From Stercorarius parasiticus (Eukaryota > Chordata > Aves > Charadriiformes > Stercorariidae), in NCBI GenBank assembly GCA_013396915.1, contig VWZL01004340.1:682001-746000 (forward strand): DNA of 64,000 bases, read 5' to 3'. The position numbers and the translations under genes were made by a program. The notes under the pieces were generated by a model, which ran no database searches, was not told the origin of the DNA, and saw only the letters and a list, made by a program, of their open reading frames with translations. Shown here piece after piece: positions 27,900 to 39,094 of the stretch (position 1 is the stretch's first letter; each line of letters opens with the position of its first letter).

Positions 27900-27939
27900 T
27901 TATCCAAAGCAATCCCAGGTCTGTTGACTTCTCCTGACG
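27900..27939 (-). CDS. Gene B, 40-base exon
   Basis: RQEKSTDLGLLWI plus one base, acceptor GATGAGGTCCTACAG, weak donor GGATAA|GTGGGG. The frame also stays open through the donor for a further 60 codons, so intron retention or a longer exon is possible. Confidence 0.4.
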
Positions 27940-28303
27940 CTGTAGGACCTCATCATTCAACCAGAATGTCTCTCTGCTCAGATAAAAATCTCTTTGCTTC
28001 ATACATTATCCCAGCACCTGAAATACCTGAGCAGCTCAATGTAAATTATGCTTTTACCCTCCAAATGCCCCTTTGAGTTCTGGCACTGTTACTACCTGCC
28101 TTCAGCAGGGAAAACCAAGGTATAGGGAACCTAAACAACTTGTCAAAAACAGCTCTTTTTACTCGTTGGTCATTGCATTCTTCACTTTGGTTATTATAGA
28201 TAAGCAAAATGTTATTAACAACTGAATAACTGATTCCAGCATTAAGATCAGAGGTATTTTTCTTGCAAACACAAGGAAGGGCATCAGTCATCTTTTTACT
28301 CAC

Positions 28304-28377
28304 CACGGAATCTCCTTTGCCAGGCCGAGTTGTAGAGCTCAGCAGCACTCGGAGAGGGACGTTCGGTCCCTCATCAT
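28304..28377 (-). CDS. Gene B, internal exon
   Basis: 74 bases (2+72) including VPLRVLLSSTTRPGKGDSV. The acceptor GTTGTTTCCCCAG gives the right phase (a second acceptor 13 bases upstream would not). The donor is TTCCGTG|GTGAGTAAAA. The preceding intron of about 3.4 kb contains the CpG-rich patch at 31070-31340. Confidence 0.68.
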
Positions 28378-28420
28378 CTGGGGAAACAACCTGTGGGAAT
28401 TCTGACAGCACAGACTAGAT

Positions 28421-28460
28421 TTATACGTGTGTGTGTGTACATATATATATATATATAAAA
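28421..28460. repeat. GT/AT dinucleotide microsatellite
   Basis: (GT)n followed by (AT)n, with a more degenerate ATATA/TATGTA-rich tail continuing to about 28545. Located in the gene B intron just upstream (on the minus strand) of exon 28304-28377. Confidence 0.85.
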
Positions 28461-28709
28461 AGCATACCTATATTTTTAATTTTTTTATGTATGTAAGAAC
28501 ATCCATACGTATATAAACATATATTTAGGTAGATATATAGGTAGAAAGAAGTAAGAATGTAAAATCCATAACTGGTGTATAATTAACTATTTTCAGAGCA
28601 TAACATTCTCATCCTGAAAACCCTGGAAACCTATTCCCAATGACAAATACGTTCTCCTCCTGCCTGTTTGTCACATACCTCAGCTGCAAAACCGCTTTGT
28701 GTCACGACA

Positions 28710-28757
28710 GAGAAAAAAAGAAAAAAGAAAAAGGAAAAAAAGGAAAAGGAAAACCAA
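28710..28757. repeat. Purine-rich low-complexity tract
   Basis: A-rich run interrupted by G (GAAAAA/GGAAAA units). No coding or regulatory role is apparent. Confidence 0.7.
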
Positions 28758-31069
28758 AGCCAAGCCAATGACAATTTTTAAATCTTCCTCTGTTAATGTT
28801 GCCAGCGCTAACTCAACGAACACTGGTGTGTCTGGGTCCCATCTAACGCTCACCTAAAAAGCGGCACCGATGATGCAAAAACTCAGGGCCCGCTTAAAAT
28901 GCTGAGCGGGGAATCCGCAGAAGGGCACGACCTGGTTCTGTTGGCGCCAAACCAGAAGCATCCCAAAGCCCTCAGCTGTGAGCTTCTTGAACCAAAGCCT
29001 GCTATCAATTTTGCTGACGCCTGGTCCTTGTGTTATTCATAATGCCCCAGGTAAGAAGCTGCATCCGAGCTTCCCTGCGCCTTTGCAATTTTTGGAAAGC
29101 GCGGTCCGAATTCTGCCTCTTAAGACCACATAGACAGTGAATGATTAAAAAAATAAATGAAAAAAAAACCCAAACCAAACCCAAACCTGCTGCCTATTTT
29201 ATATTCTCAAGCTTCTTTGAATCTGTAAAAATGCTAGGAATCAGCCAGACAACAGATGCATCAGGAAATTAGTTCGTCTCTTCCAAGAACACACATTGAA
29301 ATGAAGGAAGAGATGAAGATCAGGGGATCTGATGCCCTTCAGGGACTACTCTGGAAGCTTTGCCTCTGGGTGATAAAGGGGGAGGTGGTTAATCCAGGGC
29401 AGATGGAGGTAGATAACATTTCTGTACTTGTACAATTCTGTACAACATTAGTCCAGACAGGAGTCTATTAACAGTGTCTGATGGAAGCAATTGTATTATT
29501 TATTAAACTGACAAGATCAATTGGCTGCTTTGTACCCGTATAAAGAGAACTATTGTACTTTCATGTCCTTTTAAACACAGCGAATAAAGCGCTCCCCGGG
29601 GTGCTTTCATGGGCTGCCTTCGATTAAGAGTTCTGAGAACATTTGATATTGTCAGAGATCGGCTCGCCAGATCCCCAACTGGATTTGCAGCCCTCACAAA
29701 GGAAGAAGATGCTAGCAATTATAATTAAAAGTGAGCTGAGAAGGAAGGACCTTACCTGACTTAGAGGAGTGCTTTTACTTACTCTTCCCAAAGACTAGGC
29801 TCTCCAACCTGAGGGAGACTGCTCTGCTTCTATAGCACCAGCAGCAATGTCAGGATTAGCGTCGTGGCAGCGATAACCGAAAATGGGACGTTAATCCTCT
29901 TCTTCACCTGAAAAATGGAAGTGGGGGGCGGGGAAAGGAAGAAGCTGACAATTTCTAGGGCCTGAGTAATTTTTAATAGGGTCTAATTCTGAGAGTCAAA
30001 AACGTTGTGTAAATTATCAGCAGTTTTTAAGAGGAGTTGTGCAATATATCTATATACTCTTGGGCGTGGGGGGCGAGGGCAGAGGGGAAGGCTTTTCAGG
30101 ATGCCTCTGATTGACAAAGCTCTTGGCTGTTGTAGTGATCTCGTTATTAATGTTCCTCCCCGTAGCTGAGAACAGCTCGGGTGCAGCATGTAACAGATGC
30201 TGGACGCAAGTATTTAGGAGCTGGTGCCATGGTGTAGTTAGTGAAAGGCCTTTGACTCTACAGTTACTTCCTCTGACGAAGAAGTATATTGTTATTCAGG
30301 CCACGATGCTCACCATGTGCGTTAACACAGACCTTTATCTGCAGGGTATTTTGGGAAGTACATCCAGAGGATGCAATTTTATAAACTACAAAATAAGCCA
30401 TTCCGTTTCATTTGCAGTGGATAAATACGCTGACCTAGTGGCACAGTTGATAAATTAATAGCCACACTGTCTCAGAGCAGATATTTCTGGGCAGTTATGG
30501 AATTTTCCAAACACCTGAATGCCCCTTTTACTATGAGCTCCTAAACGGAGATGTGCGCTGACTGCACCAAAGCACCGGTTTAGGGAAGGAAAAAAGTCTT
30601 CGTGGGTACCAAAGCAGTGTTGTTCTAAGTTTTATTATGTCACAATTATGTGTTTATCAACCTAAAACTAAAACCTCCTCCAAGCTGCCAAGCACCACTG
30701 TGACTCCTGTACGCGCTGAAGCTCGGACCGAGTCCTTCACAGCTTGCCCAGAGGCTGGAGATGACTCTGCTCACAATTACAGAATAAACCCATAGTAACT
30801 CTGTTAGAGGACTCCTATGGCTTTGTTCTTAATTTACTTGATTTTTAATGAGTAAGTTTCACCTTATATTAAAACCCGGCTTTTCTATTGGATTTTGCCT
30901 GGCCCTTGCTGTTAGCATAGAAAAAATATATATATATTTCAAGCTGAAATCTGTGCAGCAGCTAATTACTGCCCCAAACACTTTCAGAAGCAGTGGCAGA
31001 TACAGCTACATGACGTTTGCGTCAGCTCAGTTCCCTGCTCTTTTATTTTCCCCCTATTTCTTACCTCTG

Positions 31070-31340
31070 CCACCCGGGCGTGCAAGCCTTTGCCAGCGGT
31101 GCCGAGAGACCTCCCGGCCCGCTCGCTTCAGCTGTGAGCGCGATCTTAAAAAAACCCCTCTAATTTTCTAGTGTTTTACTTTCAAAAGCTTTAATCTGCA
31201 GGCCGCTGCTGCTGCTTTATGCCCGCTGAACCCAAAAAACCTCCAGACCGGTGTTCGGCGTCGGGCCCTGCCCGCCCCTCAGCGGACACCAGCGAAGCCT
31301 GTGCCCCCCCGTCCGGCTGCTGAGCGGCACTGCAGGAAAC
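31070..31340. promoter_or_regulatory. CpG-rich patch inside gene B intron
   Basis: CpG-dense segment (CCACCCGGGCGTGC, GGTGTTCGGCGTCGGGCC, CCCGCCCCTCAGCGG). On the minus strand a consensus donor GCAGAG|GTAAGAA lies at its edge (exon side 31065), so an alternative first exon of a minus-strand transcript is conceivable. Confidence 0.35.
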
Positions 31341-31807
31341 CCAGCTGCTCCCGCAGGAAAATCAGTAGCCTTAGCGACGTCCTGTCGACCGCTACCACTT
31401 TCCAAAATACTCCTTTCTCTCGGCTGGCGAAGTAAAAAGTGGCTAAAGACATTTTAACAGCAGCGCCCTCCGCACCCACCGCGGAGAGGTTTGGTTTTTT
31501 ACCAAGTTTAACGAATCCGTGGCCCTTGTTTAATTCTATATTTTTGATAAGCTGGTTTCCAAGGTACCGTAACGTGACGCTGTGGTCAGCCAGTGTCACA
31601 AGTGTTAGTGGAGAGGAAGCTCAAAGCCTCTTGCTGGGGGGTATCCTCTCAGGAGCAGGCTCCATTGGGAAAGAGCTCTATCGCTGCGATGCTGCTGTTG
31701 GACTGTTCATTACGGGCAAGAGGACAACAGGGAAACTGTCAGCTAGCAGGAGGAGAGGGCAAAGAATTACCCATAGAAATGAAAGGAAGGAAGAGCGAGG
31801 TAAATAC

Positions 31808-31949
31808 CTGGGGGCAAACATTCAGACTTTGCCATCACACAGCTCCGGTCAGTGCCCACGTTGCCAGGTCTACAGCCTTCCCAGGTTTGAGGACAGTCAG
31901 TGTGGACAGACATTGTAGTGCAGTTAATTACAAAACGTTTCTCGTTCAC
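31808..31949 (-). CDS. Gene B, cysteine-rich exon
   Basis: 142 bases (47 codons plus one). The acceptor is GATATTTCAAAG and the donor CCCCCAG|GTATTT. It carries five cysteines, including CPQTWEGCRPGNVGTDRSC, which argues for a secreted or extracellular disulphide-bonded region. Phase fits 32312-32409 and 28304-28377. Confidence 0.7.
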
Positions 31950-32311
31950 CTTTGAAATATCTATCAAGAGATGATTCATTAGTTTTCTTACAAATTGCAC
32001 CGAGGAAATGAATCCCTAAGCCGACTATTATATGTGTAAATTTAACAGAACTAGCTGACCTTGCCTGCAGGGGAATAGCCAAATGCGCTCACAAGACAGT
32101 CTTGATGCCTTTAAGCAGCCTGTGATCCTAGCCTGCGTGCACAGAAAAATAAACATATTTCAAGGAAACAATTGCGTGAGAGTACAGCATAATTCATGCT
32201 GCTACGGGTCATTAGAGTCTCAGCACAGCGACAAATGTGCCATTCCCTGTTAAGTTATACCACGTAGATAACAATTGTAGAAAATACCTATCCAAGGATG
32301 GAAGAGTCCAC

Positions 32312-32409
32312 CTGGATCACAGGAACCTTCTGGTTATCCTGAGCATTTCTCAGGAGTCCCCTCTTTTCTGTGCTCTGTTGGTATGGACAATTTTGGGAAA
32401 TCTGTAGGA
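32312..32409 (-). CDS. Gene B, internal exon
   Basis: 98 bases (2+96) including NCPYQQSTEKRGLLRNAQDN. The acceptor follows GACTTTTTTTGATATCTCC (then AAAGCAAG); the donor is GATCCAG|GTGGAC. The frame stays open past this donor to a TAG at 32288-32290, immediately before GTATTT, so an alternative ending here is possible. Confidence 0.65.
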
Positions 32410-32740
32410 CTTGCTTTGGAGATATCAAAAAAAGTCATATACAAACATTATTCTTTTAAACAGTTATATCATCAAAACTTTCAAGGTCCTTTCCCATGTG
32501 GCTTCATTCCAAGAGACACATCTAAGTAAACTGGTAGTTTAAGGTGAGTTTCTCTATTTTATCATCATTTGTGAGCTTTCTTTAGTAATATCATTCTTTC
32601 ATTGTCCAACTGTAGTCTAAATGCATCAGGGGCTTTTCCACCTCTCACACAAGCGCGACGGTGGCAAACTGAGAACTTTTCCATGGAAAACCACCTACAT
32701 TTACAACAGTAAGTACCTGCGTCACTGAGGAAACCCTTAC

Positions 32741-32778
32741 TTGTGTTGGCATTTATGTCTTTCTGGGACCAGTACTTC
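32741..32778 (-). CDS. Gene B, 38-base exon
   Basis: One base, KYWSQKDINANT, one base. The acceptor is TTTGCTAAACCAG and the donor ACACAA|GTAAGG. It completes the tryptophan codon shared with 33513-33570. Confidence 0.55.
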
Positions 32779-33512
32779 CTGGTTTAGCAAACTTCCTGGA
32801 TATAATCTTCTAAGCTATAATTAAAAGACAAGCTTAAGCATATATCGTATAATGAACCGACATCGTGAGCATAGCAACATCCTGCTTAACAGCTAGGAAT
32901 ATAGCACTAAAGTATGTTTTTATAGAATCATATCTTAATTACTTATATAAGTGAGACCAAGCAGAATGTAAGAGGTCTTTAAATCTCATGTGGCCTCAAA
33001 AATCCAAACCGGCGTTGAGTTTTTATGTCTCCTTGTTGCAAAGCCAAACATACGAATATAGGAAAATATACCAAACCCGAGTTTTTTATTGCAATCTTAA
33101 TTTGTCTTCCAGGACTTTGATTCTTGTATGATCCCGTTTTTCCCTCCACCAGATCATTTCTGCCTCATGGCACTAAATCTTCCTTAGAGTATTCGGAGGT
33201 CTGTCACAGCTCCAGTTCTCAGCAGGCCATCAATGTGCTTGGCTATTTCAAATTTGCCTCTGAACACAGAGAGCTTAAATTTCTTATCTCCCCTTCTGCC
33301 GTGCTTAGCAGTACTCTATCTCAGCTACCATCTTTAGGACTCTTGTAGGAACTTATTAAAAGCACAAACCACTGGGGACGTCCTGCCAACTCAACTCCTT
33401 ATAATGATGGAGAACACCTTCCCCCCCAACCCCGCCACCGAAGAGCTTTCTATCTTAGAAGCCTTTTATGTTCTTTTTCCAGAGCTTCAGAACAGGATCG
33501 GTAAGAACTCAC

Positions 33513-33570
33513 CACACGACTGGTCGCTGGTGCTTAATTGTGTGCATATTGATGTGTGCGTTCAGAAGAA
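33513..33570 (-). CDS. Gene B, internal exon
   Basis: 58 bases (2+54+2) reading LLNAHINMHTIKHQRPVV. The acceptor is AGGCTTGCTCAG and the donor GTGTG|GTGAGTT. With the flanking exons it forms a G-x-x-V-L-L ... P-V-V-W pattern, as seen in Ig-like or PKD-like beta domains; that reading is inference. Confidence 0.62.
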
Positions 33571-34238
33571 CTGAGCAAGCCTGAGTTCAGCTCTTGAGCA
33601 GAGCGGGTATCGCAGTTAGAAAGTGTTCCGAATACGGCTCTGATTTTCCTCCTCTGTCAGTGAGTATCCCCAGTGAGTTCAGGTCCTACAGGAGCAAGAC
33701 AGAGAGAATTTGGACAATGTTCCTGCTGGGTCTCCAATCAAGTACTTTAATACCAGCAGAAAAATGCTTTCCCTTCCTCAAAAATCTCACAAACCCTAAC
33801 TGAGACATACAGTACCTTGTGCAAGTTTACATGGGAAAGCTGAGAGACAGACAAGCAGAGAACTTCACGCTGCGTAAAGCCAAATCAGCTGCAGGCACAT
33901 GAAGAGAATTCAACCCCCCCCGAGCCAGTTACAGGGCATTTTGCTTCTGAATTCGTAGACCACTAATAATGTGGACAGGGATATCATCCTTAAATACCTG
34001 TTTTTATTTTTCAGTGAAGTCTGTGCCTGATCCAAATTGAATTTTCTGGCTGACAAAAGGGCTAAAAAAACGTCTTTTTCGGCTCTTTCTCCGCTTACAA
34101 CTTGTTCTTTGCTTGGTGTATTCTGAAGGTCTCTCTATCAGGGGATTAATTTTCAGTGTCAGGAACCTAAAAAAAAAAAAAAAGAAGAAAAAAAATCATA
34201 TAAGATGGGCCATTAGCAGAAAGAAAAGCATGCCTTAC

Positions 34239-34260
34239 CTTTGCTTCCTAAACCAACAGC
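34239..34260 (-). CDS. Gene B, 22-base microexon
   Basis: AVGLGSK plus one base, between acceptor TTTGGCATGTCACAG and consensus donor GCAAAG|GTAAGG. Phase 0 to 1 joins the exons on both sides. Confidence 0.5.
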
Positions 34261-34943
34261 CTGTGACATGCCAAAGCCAGAAAACATTGATTATAAACAA
34301 AAAGTACCACCTCAGATTCCCATAGTGAGCCTGGCTTTTGGTAACCTCTGATAGTGTGACACTTCCTATCAAAGATCCTTTGTGTAAGGAAAGCAGAACA
34401 AGCAAACTAAACAAAACCACAGGAAAGCCTTCGAGGCAACAACAGCATAATCCCGCTTATTCATAGCTCAGCTGAAGTGCTGCCTATAAAACCCTCTGCG
34501 GTGATTTATTCTGCTCTCATTTCAATATTGTCAAGAATCCTGCTACAAATCTACCTTCCTTTGCTCACAGAATAACCCAAACAAATATAGGAACGTTTAC
34601 ACTAATAAATTCTACCTTGCATTTAGGTACATATATTAAACTTGATGTATACCTAAGCTGCTTTCTGCAAATGCACAAACTGAGATTGTTCTACCAGTAG
34701 ATGTCAGCAGGAGCAGAGAAAAGGATGATGAAGCTCTGGTAGGTCCCAGCCGTCCCACCTGTGCGCCAAAAGGCACCCAGCTCCGACAAGAGGTTTGGGA
34801 AGGAGCCCACGCAGGAGGTTGCCAAAGCAAAGATGATTCATCAGCATCTCTGCTTTCTGACCTAGTGGGTGCAGGGCTGGAGGAGGACACGCATGACACA
34901 CTGCTGCACTTTGTACAGCGATGCAAAATGGTTTCATACAAAC

Positions 34944-35032
34944 CTGTTCCTCAGGCTGCGTCTCCAAACGTACGTTGACCAAGGAAGAAGGCAGGGAGAT
35001 TCCAAACTTAGGAGTTTCCAAATCCCCGTCGC
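34944..35032 (-). CDS. Gene B, internal exon
   Basis: 89 bases (2+87) with acceptor CAACGCTTGCAG and donor GAACAG|GTTTGT. Peptide: GISLPSSLVNVRLETQPEEQ, an alternating hydrophobic pattern typical of beta strands. Ends in phase 0. Confidence 0.6.
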
Positions 35033-35062
35033 CTGCAAGCGTTGGCCCCGGTGATTACTCAC

Positions 35063-35082
35063 ATTGTCTGCCACAATCATTC
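35063..35082 (-). CDS. Gene B, 20-base microexon
   Basis: Acceptor CCGCTTCTTTATCCGAAG and donor GACAAT|GTGAGTA enclose one base, NDCGRQ, and one base. It supplies the phase step between 35293-35349 and 34944-35032. Its size makes it uncertain. Confidence 0.4.
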
Positions 35083-35292
35083 CTTCGGATAAAGAAGCGG
35101 TAATCCCTGAGTTGACTTTACTCTTCGCTGCTGTGAGACGAGTCTAGGAACAGGACAATGAGGGTTTCTGACGGAGCGCGAATCAGGCTGTGCAGTGGGA
35201 ATACGGGACTTCAGGATGTTTAAAAATCAACATTCCTATAAGAAGGATGTTTATAAAAAAAAAAACCAAATGCCTTTGAAACCCACCCTCAC

Positions 35293-35349
35293 CTGCAGTC
35301 AGAAGCGTGAGTTTCCAGCTCACGCATCCTCACCTGTATGGTGCACGTA
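35293..35349 (-). CDS. Gene B, exon (first well supported)
   Basis: 57 bases (1+54+2) reading TCTIQVRMRELETHASDC. The acceptor is AACCATTTTTTTTAG and the donor is the consensus TGCAG|GTGAGG. The other two frames have stops. Gene B lies downstream of gene A on the same strand and begins a run of exons with many cysteines. Confidence 0.6.
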
Positions 35350-36104
35350 CTAAAAAAAATGGTTCACGGCAGTGAAACTCTCACTGGAAAAAATATTTTT
35401 CCATCAGTGAGTGAAATTCAAATATGATGTTTAGGTGAGACATAAACGGTACACAGGAGACACCAGCAGCGGTACTAAACAGTCTAAGGAATATGTTGTG
35501 TGATGCCTTTTCATATCAGAATAGGCAAAAAAAAAAAAAAATATTTCACACTAAAAATGCAAAAGTAAAACACAAGGCTTACAAGCCATCTACTTTCCAG
35601 GAGACATGCATATTTCATCTTGCGTACTGCTTTCATCCACAGCATCCTTCTGAAAAAGTATTCTGAATCTTTTATTTTGTTAGAACTTAGTTATTAGTAT
35701 CTGGTACTACAAAAATACATGTAAGAATATTCTCCCATAATCCTTAGAAAAAAGACTAGCGGATGAATAAAGGATTTGTGGCGAGTACGTGAAACCTCGT
35801 AACCGTAATCCATCAAAGGGCATTTTCTTCCATGAAAATTTCTCTTCGCTCTCTTCATCAAAATTTAAGTTTCACTGAAAAACTTCAAATACGGATTCTT
35901 TTTAAAAAAACAAGACCCATGTCAAACACAGAAGCAAGCAGAGAACTTTCACAAAGAAAGCATCGTTTGCTTTTCCAATTTAGTTTTGTGTGTTTAGCGA
36001 GTGGAATGTAGAAGGAGCAGAGAAGCAGCGATCTAGCTGGAAGGAGAACAGGGAAGAAATAAGACAGTGCTTGTAAGAAAATTCTCTTCAGAAGCCCAAC
36101 TTAC

Positions 36105-36151
36105 ACCACAGAAAGAAAATGCCTGTGCAAAAGCCAGCTTGTTTGCACAGT
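36105..36151 (-). CDS. Gene B, possible upstream exon
   Basis: 47 bases between acceptor ATCTATCAAATTAG and donor TGTGGT|GTAAGTTG. All three frames are open, so coding status is weakly supported; the frame that joins 35293-35349 in phase includes TVQTSWLLHRHFLSV. The 5' end of gene B is not located. Confidence 0.25.
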
Positions 36152-38566
36152 CTAATTTGATAGATGCATTTTATGTGCGCGCGTAATGTGAAAAGTTTAC
36201 TTTTCTTCAATGGGCAGAAATGTCTGCTTTGGAAGCGACTCTTTAGTAAAGCAGGAGGTGAATTCTTCCACTCTTTGGCCAGAATAATAGCTGTTCTTGC
36301 AAAACTTGTGCCCTGGCTCTGGATTTCACACAAGGTTCCTTTCTTTCTTTCCACTGCCTACTATGCAACTCCAGACATTTGCAGCAAAGGATTGTTCTTA
36401 AGTATATTTAGCACATGGTGGCAGGCTTAGCCGCTGGGATCAATTCTTCTTTGCTCTGAACTGATTCTTACGTTTCTGAATGCAGCAGCTCATTCGGAAT
36501 TCAATTCCTTGTATTTCACAGCAGCGCAAGTTTGACTACATTTTTGAACAGGTTCAAAAAGCAATTAGGCAAACCCAAGACAGAAAAATCCATGCGAGGT
36601 CCCAGTTAAAGCTCAAGTAGCAGCAATACAACAGCGCACTGGGTGCTACGAAGATGTACTGGAGGACGGTCACGGTATGCTTTCCCTGTTCTTTTAATTT
36701 CCTCTATATTGGACCCTGTAAGAGACTATGTGGATCTCTGGTCTGCCTTATCAGGGCTGTTCATGTTACATTCTCATCCAGAGAAACCTTCCAGGTAGGA
36801 GTCAATGTCCGTGACTCATCAGCTTTTTCTCCCTTGTGGTATTTTAAGATGGGTTTTTCAAAGATGCATGAGTGTGGTAAAGATATAAGAAGAGTAATAT
36901 TTTATGATCATATTAGACGGGACATTATTAAGGTTAAAACCTCGCTTACCTTCATGTGAATATGCTTGCAGAGTTCCAAATCAAGATTTCACATCAGGAA
37001 CCCCTCCCCATTCCTGCTTTATTTTTCCTCCAAATTATGCTGTTTTCTTTTTTTCATCATCTCATTCAGTGCAGAAGCGAAAAGAGGGTGATTTTTTTTT
37101 CTGGGTTCTCCACACTAAGTAGCCCGGTGCTGTTGTGTATGGTCAGCAACCGCTTCAGAGGATGGTGGGAAGTAAAAACAAAGACATTTTTGAAATAAAA
37201 GAAACCCAAGAAAACATGTAAATAGATACTAGAATTAGAAGAATTTTTTTTTCCACCTCAGATTTGGATCTAAATGATGAGCCTTGCTTCTTTGCCTTTT
37301 ACACAGAATTAACCTTGCGTATTTATTTATGTGGGCATTTATGCCAAGTCACAGGTAGTCTATAACACTGTGAAAAGGTCGGCATTAAGTGATTCAAAAA
37401 GCTAGACCTGAATATTTTTGAAATTCAGATTATCCCAATTTTCTACAATGGATACATTTTGCTTCACCATTGCTCACTGAGAGCACGGTGCAGTATATTT
37501 TGCAGATAATGGAAAGAGACAAAAAACAGCTGAAGAAAAGGGAAGATCCACTAGCTTATAATGGGAAGGGCTTGGTTTTTTTTTTTACACATTCCTATTT
37601 TCTAGCTGTTGCCAACATCCAAGAAACATCTGCACGTGCCAGCGAGAAACTTAGAGCTTTAACTGCACAGCAAGATGTAAAGATAGTTTTTAAAAGCTTC
37701 TAAGACACCTTCAAAAGCAGTCAGGAAACAAGCGCAAGACTGTTATCAAGTAGGCTCTCAGCCAGCAAATTCTCCTAAATAGCCCAGAGGTTTATTGAAA
37801 AGCTTGCCCTGGAAGATCAAGGAATCAAGACGATCTATGAAACAATCTTAATACTGATTTAGTAATTGCCCGTGAACACAACTCATCCCAGACTAGATGA
37901 AGCTCAGGAGACCTAAGACCCGTCAGCTCCCCAAACAGGTCACGAACGGAGCTTTAAGTGATGCCGACACTGCGTGTGGATTCCTCTCCGGAGAATGATT
38001 TTTTGCCACATTGACACAGGAAGAATCCGTCACCTGGTAGTTTTATTCCATTTGCAAGGCAGTGAACAACTTCAGCAAGCAACAACTAAATTAACCTTAG
38101 AGAGGCAAAGCCAGTCTCAGTTGAGGATGAGGCAGCATTTTACCATGGGGACTTAAACACCACGGCCCTCCATACAAAGACAGCTGAGCCTACCCACAAA
38201 CACTAAATGTGGCATCTTGAGCCAGCACAGAGTCGACAGCCTGCCTAAAACTCACATTTCACAGGTTGAGCCCTGGCCCTTTGGAAATACTAAACTTAAG
38301 CTGAACTCTTACCATTTCCATCGTAAGGTGCGGATCTTACAAGGCTTTGAGTTGTGTGTAGGAACGTCTCCCAGACCTGCGGCATTCACATGAAATCAGG
38401 TCCACAAGCCAGAAGTATCTAAAGGGACTATTCTACCATCTCACCCACTGACCTTGTCCCACAAGTGCCCTAGTCTCCCCGTTTGCTTCCAGGGTTTTCT
38501 CAGAGCTCTGCTGTTTCTTTTGGTCTGCTCCTCTCTGGCTTTCTATCTATTGCCAAGTGTTTTCAT
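36152..38566. other. Spacer between gene A stop and gene B exons
   Basis: Should hold the gene A 3' UTR (right part) and the promoter and 5' exon(s) of gene B. A consensus minus-strand donor ATGAAG|GTAAGC at 36948-36956 follows an ATG and could close a tiny first coding exon, but its phase does not link cleanly. Confidence 0.4.
38042..38047 (-). terminator. Candidate poly(A) signal of gene A
   Basis: AATAAA on the minus strand about 520 bases after the gene A stop codon, giving a 3' UTR of ordinary length. A second AATAAA is present at about 37793. No 3'-end data are visible, so the choice is inference. Confidence 0.3.
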
Positions 38567-38737
38567 CTATATGTTCAAAGCATCAAGATAAAAATGCAGA
38601 AGTGAATCACTTCTGAAAATTCTCTTTCTGGATGAGTGCATCTCGTCTCTTGTGAGGACCAGCAGACTGCGGTTCATTTCAGCGACACGGACAGACAAAT
38701 CTGCTGAGCGTGACCAGAGAAATTGGGAGGCTGCCCT
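38567..38737 (-). CDS. Gene A, terminal coding exon with stop codon
   Basis: The acceptor GGGTTGTTTGCAG opens 56 codons followed by TAG at 38567-38569. It includes MNRSLLVLTRDEMHSSRKRI and ends in ...LDALNI. No plausible GT donor is found in the open frame, so this is read as the C-terminus. Summed over the main exon path the visible gene encodes about 800 residues with no obvious membrane segment. The protein is unrecognised. Confidence 0.68.
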   Translation of the reverse strand, partial: RAASQFLWSRSADLSVRVAEMNRSLLVLTRDEMHSSRKRIFRSDSLLHFYLDALNI

Positions 38738-38937
38738 CTGCAAACAACCCTGAGCACTTGCTGGAGGCACAACGTGCTCTCCGATGCCCGCGTTGTGCTA
38801 GTGGTGTATCTCATACACACGAGCAAGGGGCAGGAAGAAAGAACGTGCTCCATGTAAATTTAGCCAGCACGTTCTCAGATCTAATTGCTTTAAGTGGTTG
38901 GCAAAGCTGACAGGATATAATTGATGTGGAGACTTAC

Positions 38938-38981
38938 TCCCTGCCTCCTGACAGAGACATTTTTAGAACTGTACTTGCCGA
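38938..38981 (-). CDS. Gene A, penultimate exon
   Basis: 44 bases: two bases plus 14 codons, GKYSSKNVSVRRQG. Strong acceptor (ATTGTTTTGTCCCTAG) and strong donor (AGGGA|GTAAGT). Ends in phase 0, matching the terminal exon. Confidence 0.62.
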
Positions 38982-39016
38982 CTAGGGACAAAACAATGTT
39001 AGGAGTCCAAAATCAC

Positions 39017-39094
39017 CTGCCATTTGCATGGGCTGAACACCTTCTGGTGAGGCCGTGAAGCAATAGGCTTGAAGGCCAGAGGACAACTTGACAC
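39017..39094 (-). CDS. Gene A, internal exon
   Basis: 78 bases (2+75+1) reading SSGLQAYCFTASPEGVQPMQ in the phase-consistent frame. The donor is ATGGCAG|GTGATT. The acceptor may be GCCGTGTAG (stated) or TACTGTGTTAG at 39136; both give the same phase. All three frames happen to be open here, so the frame is chosen by its neighbours. Confidence 0.6.
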
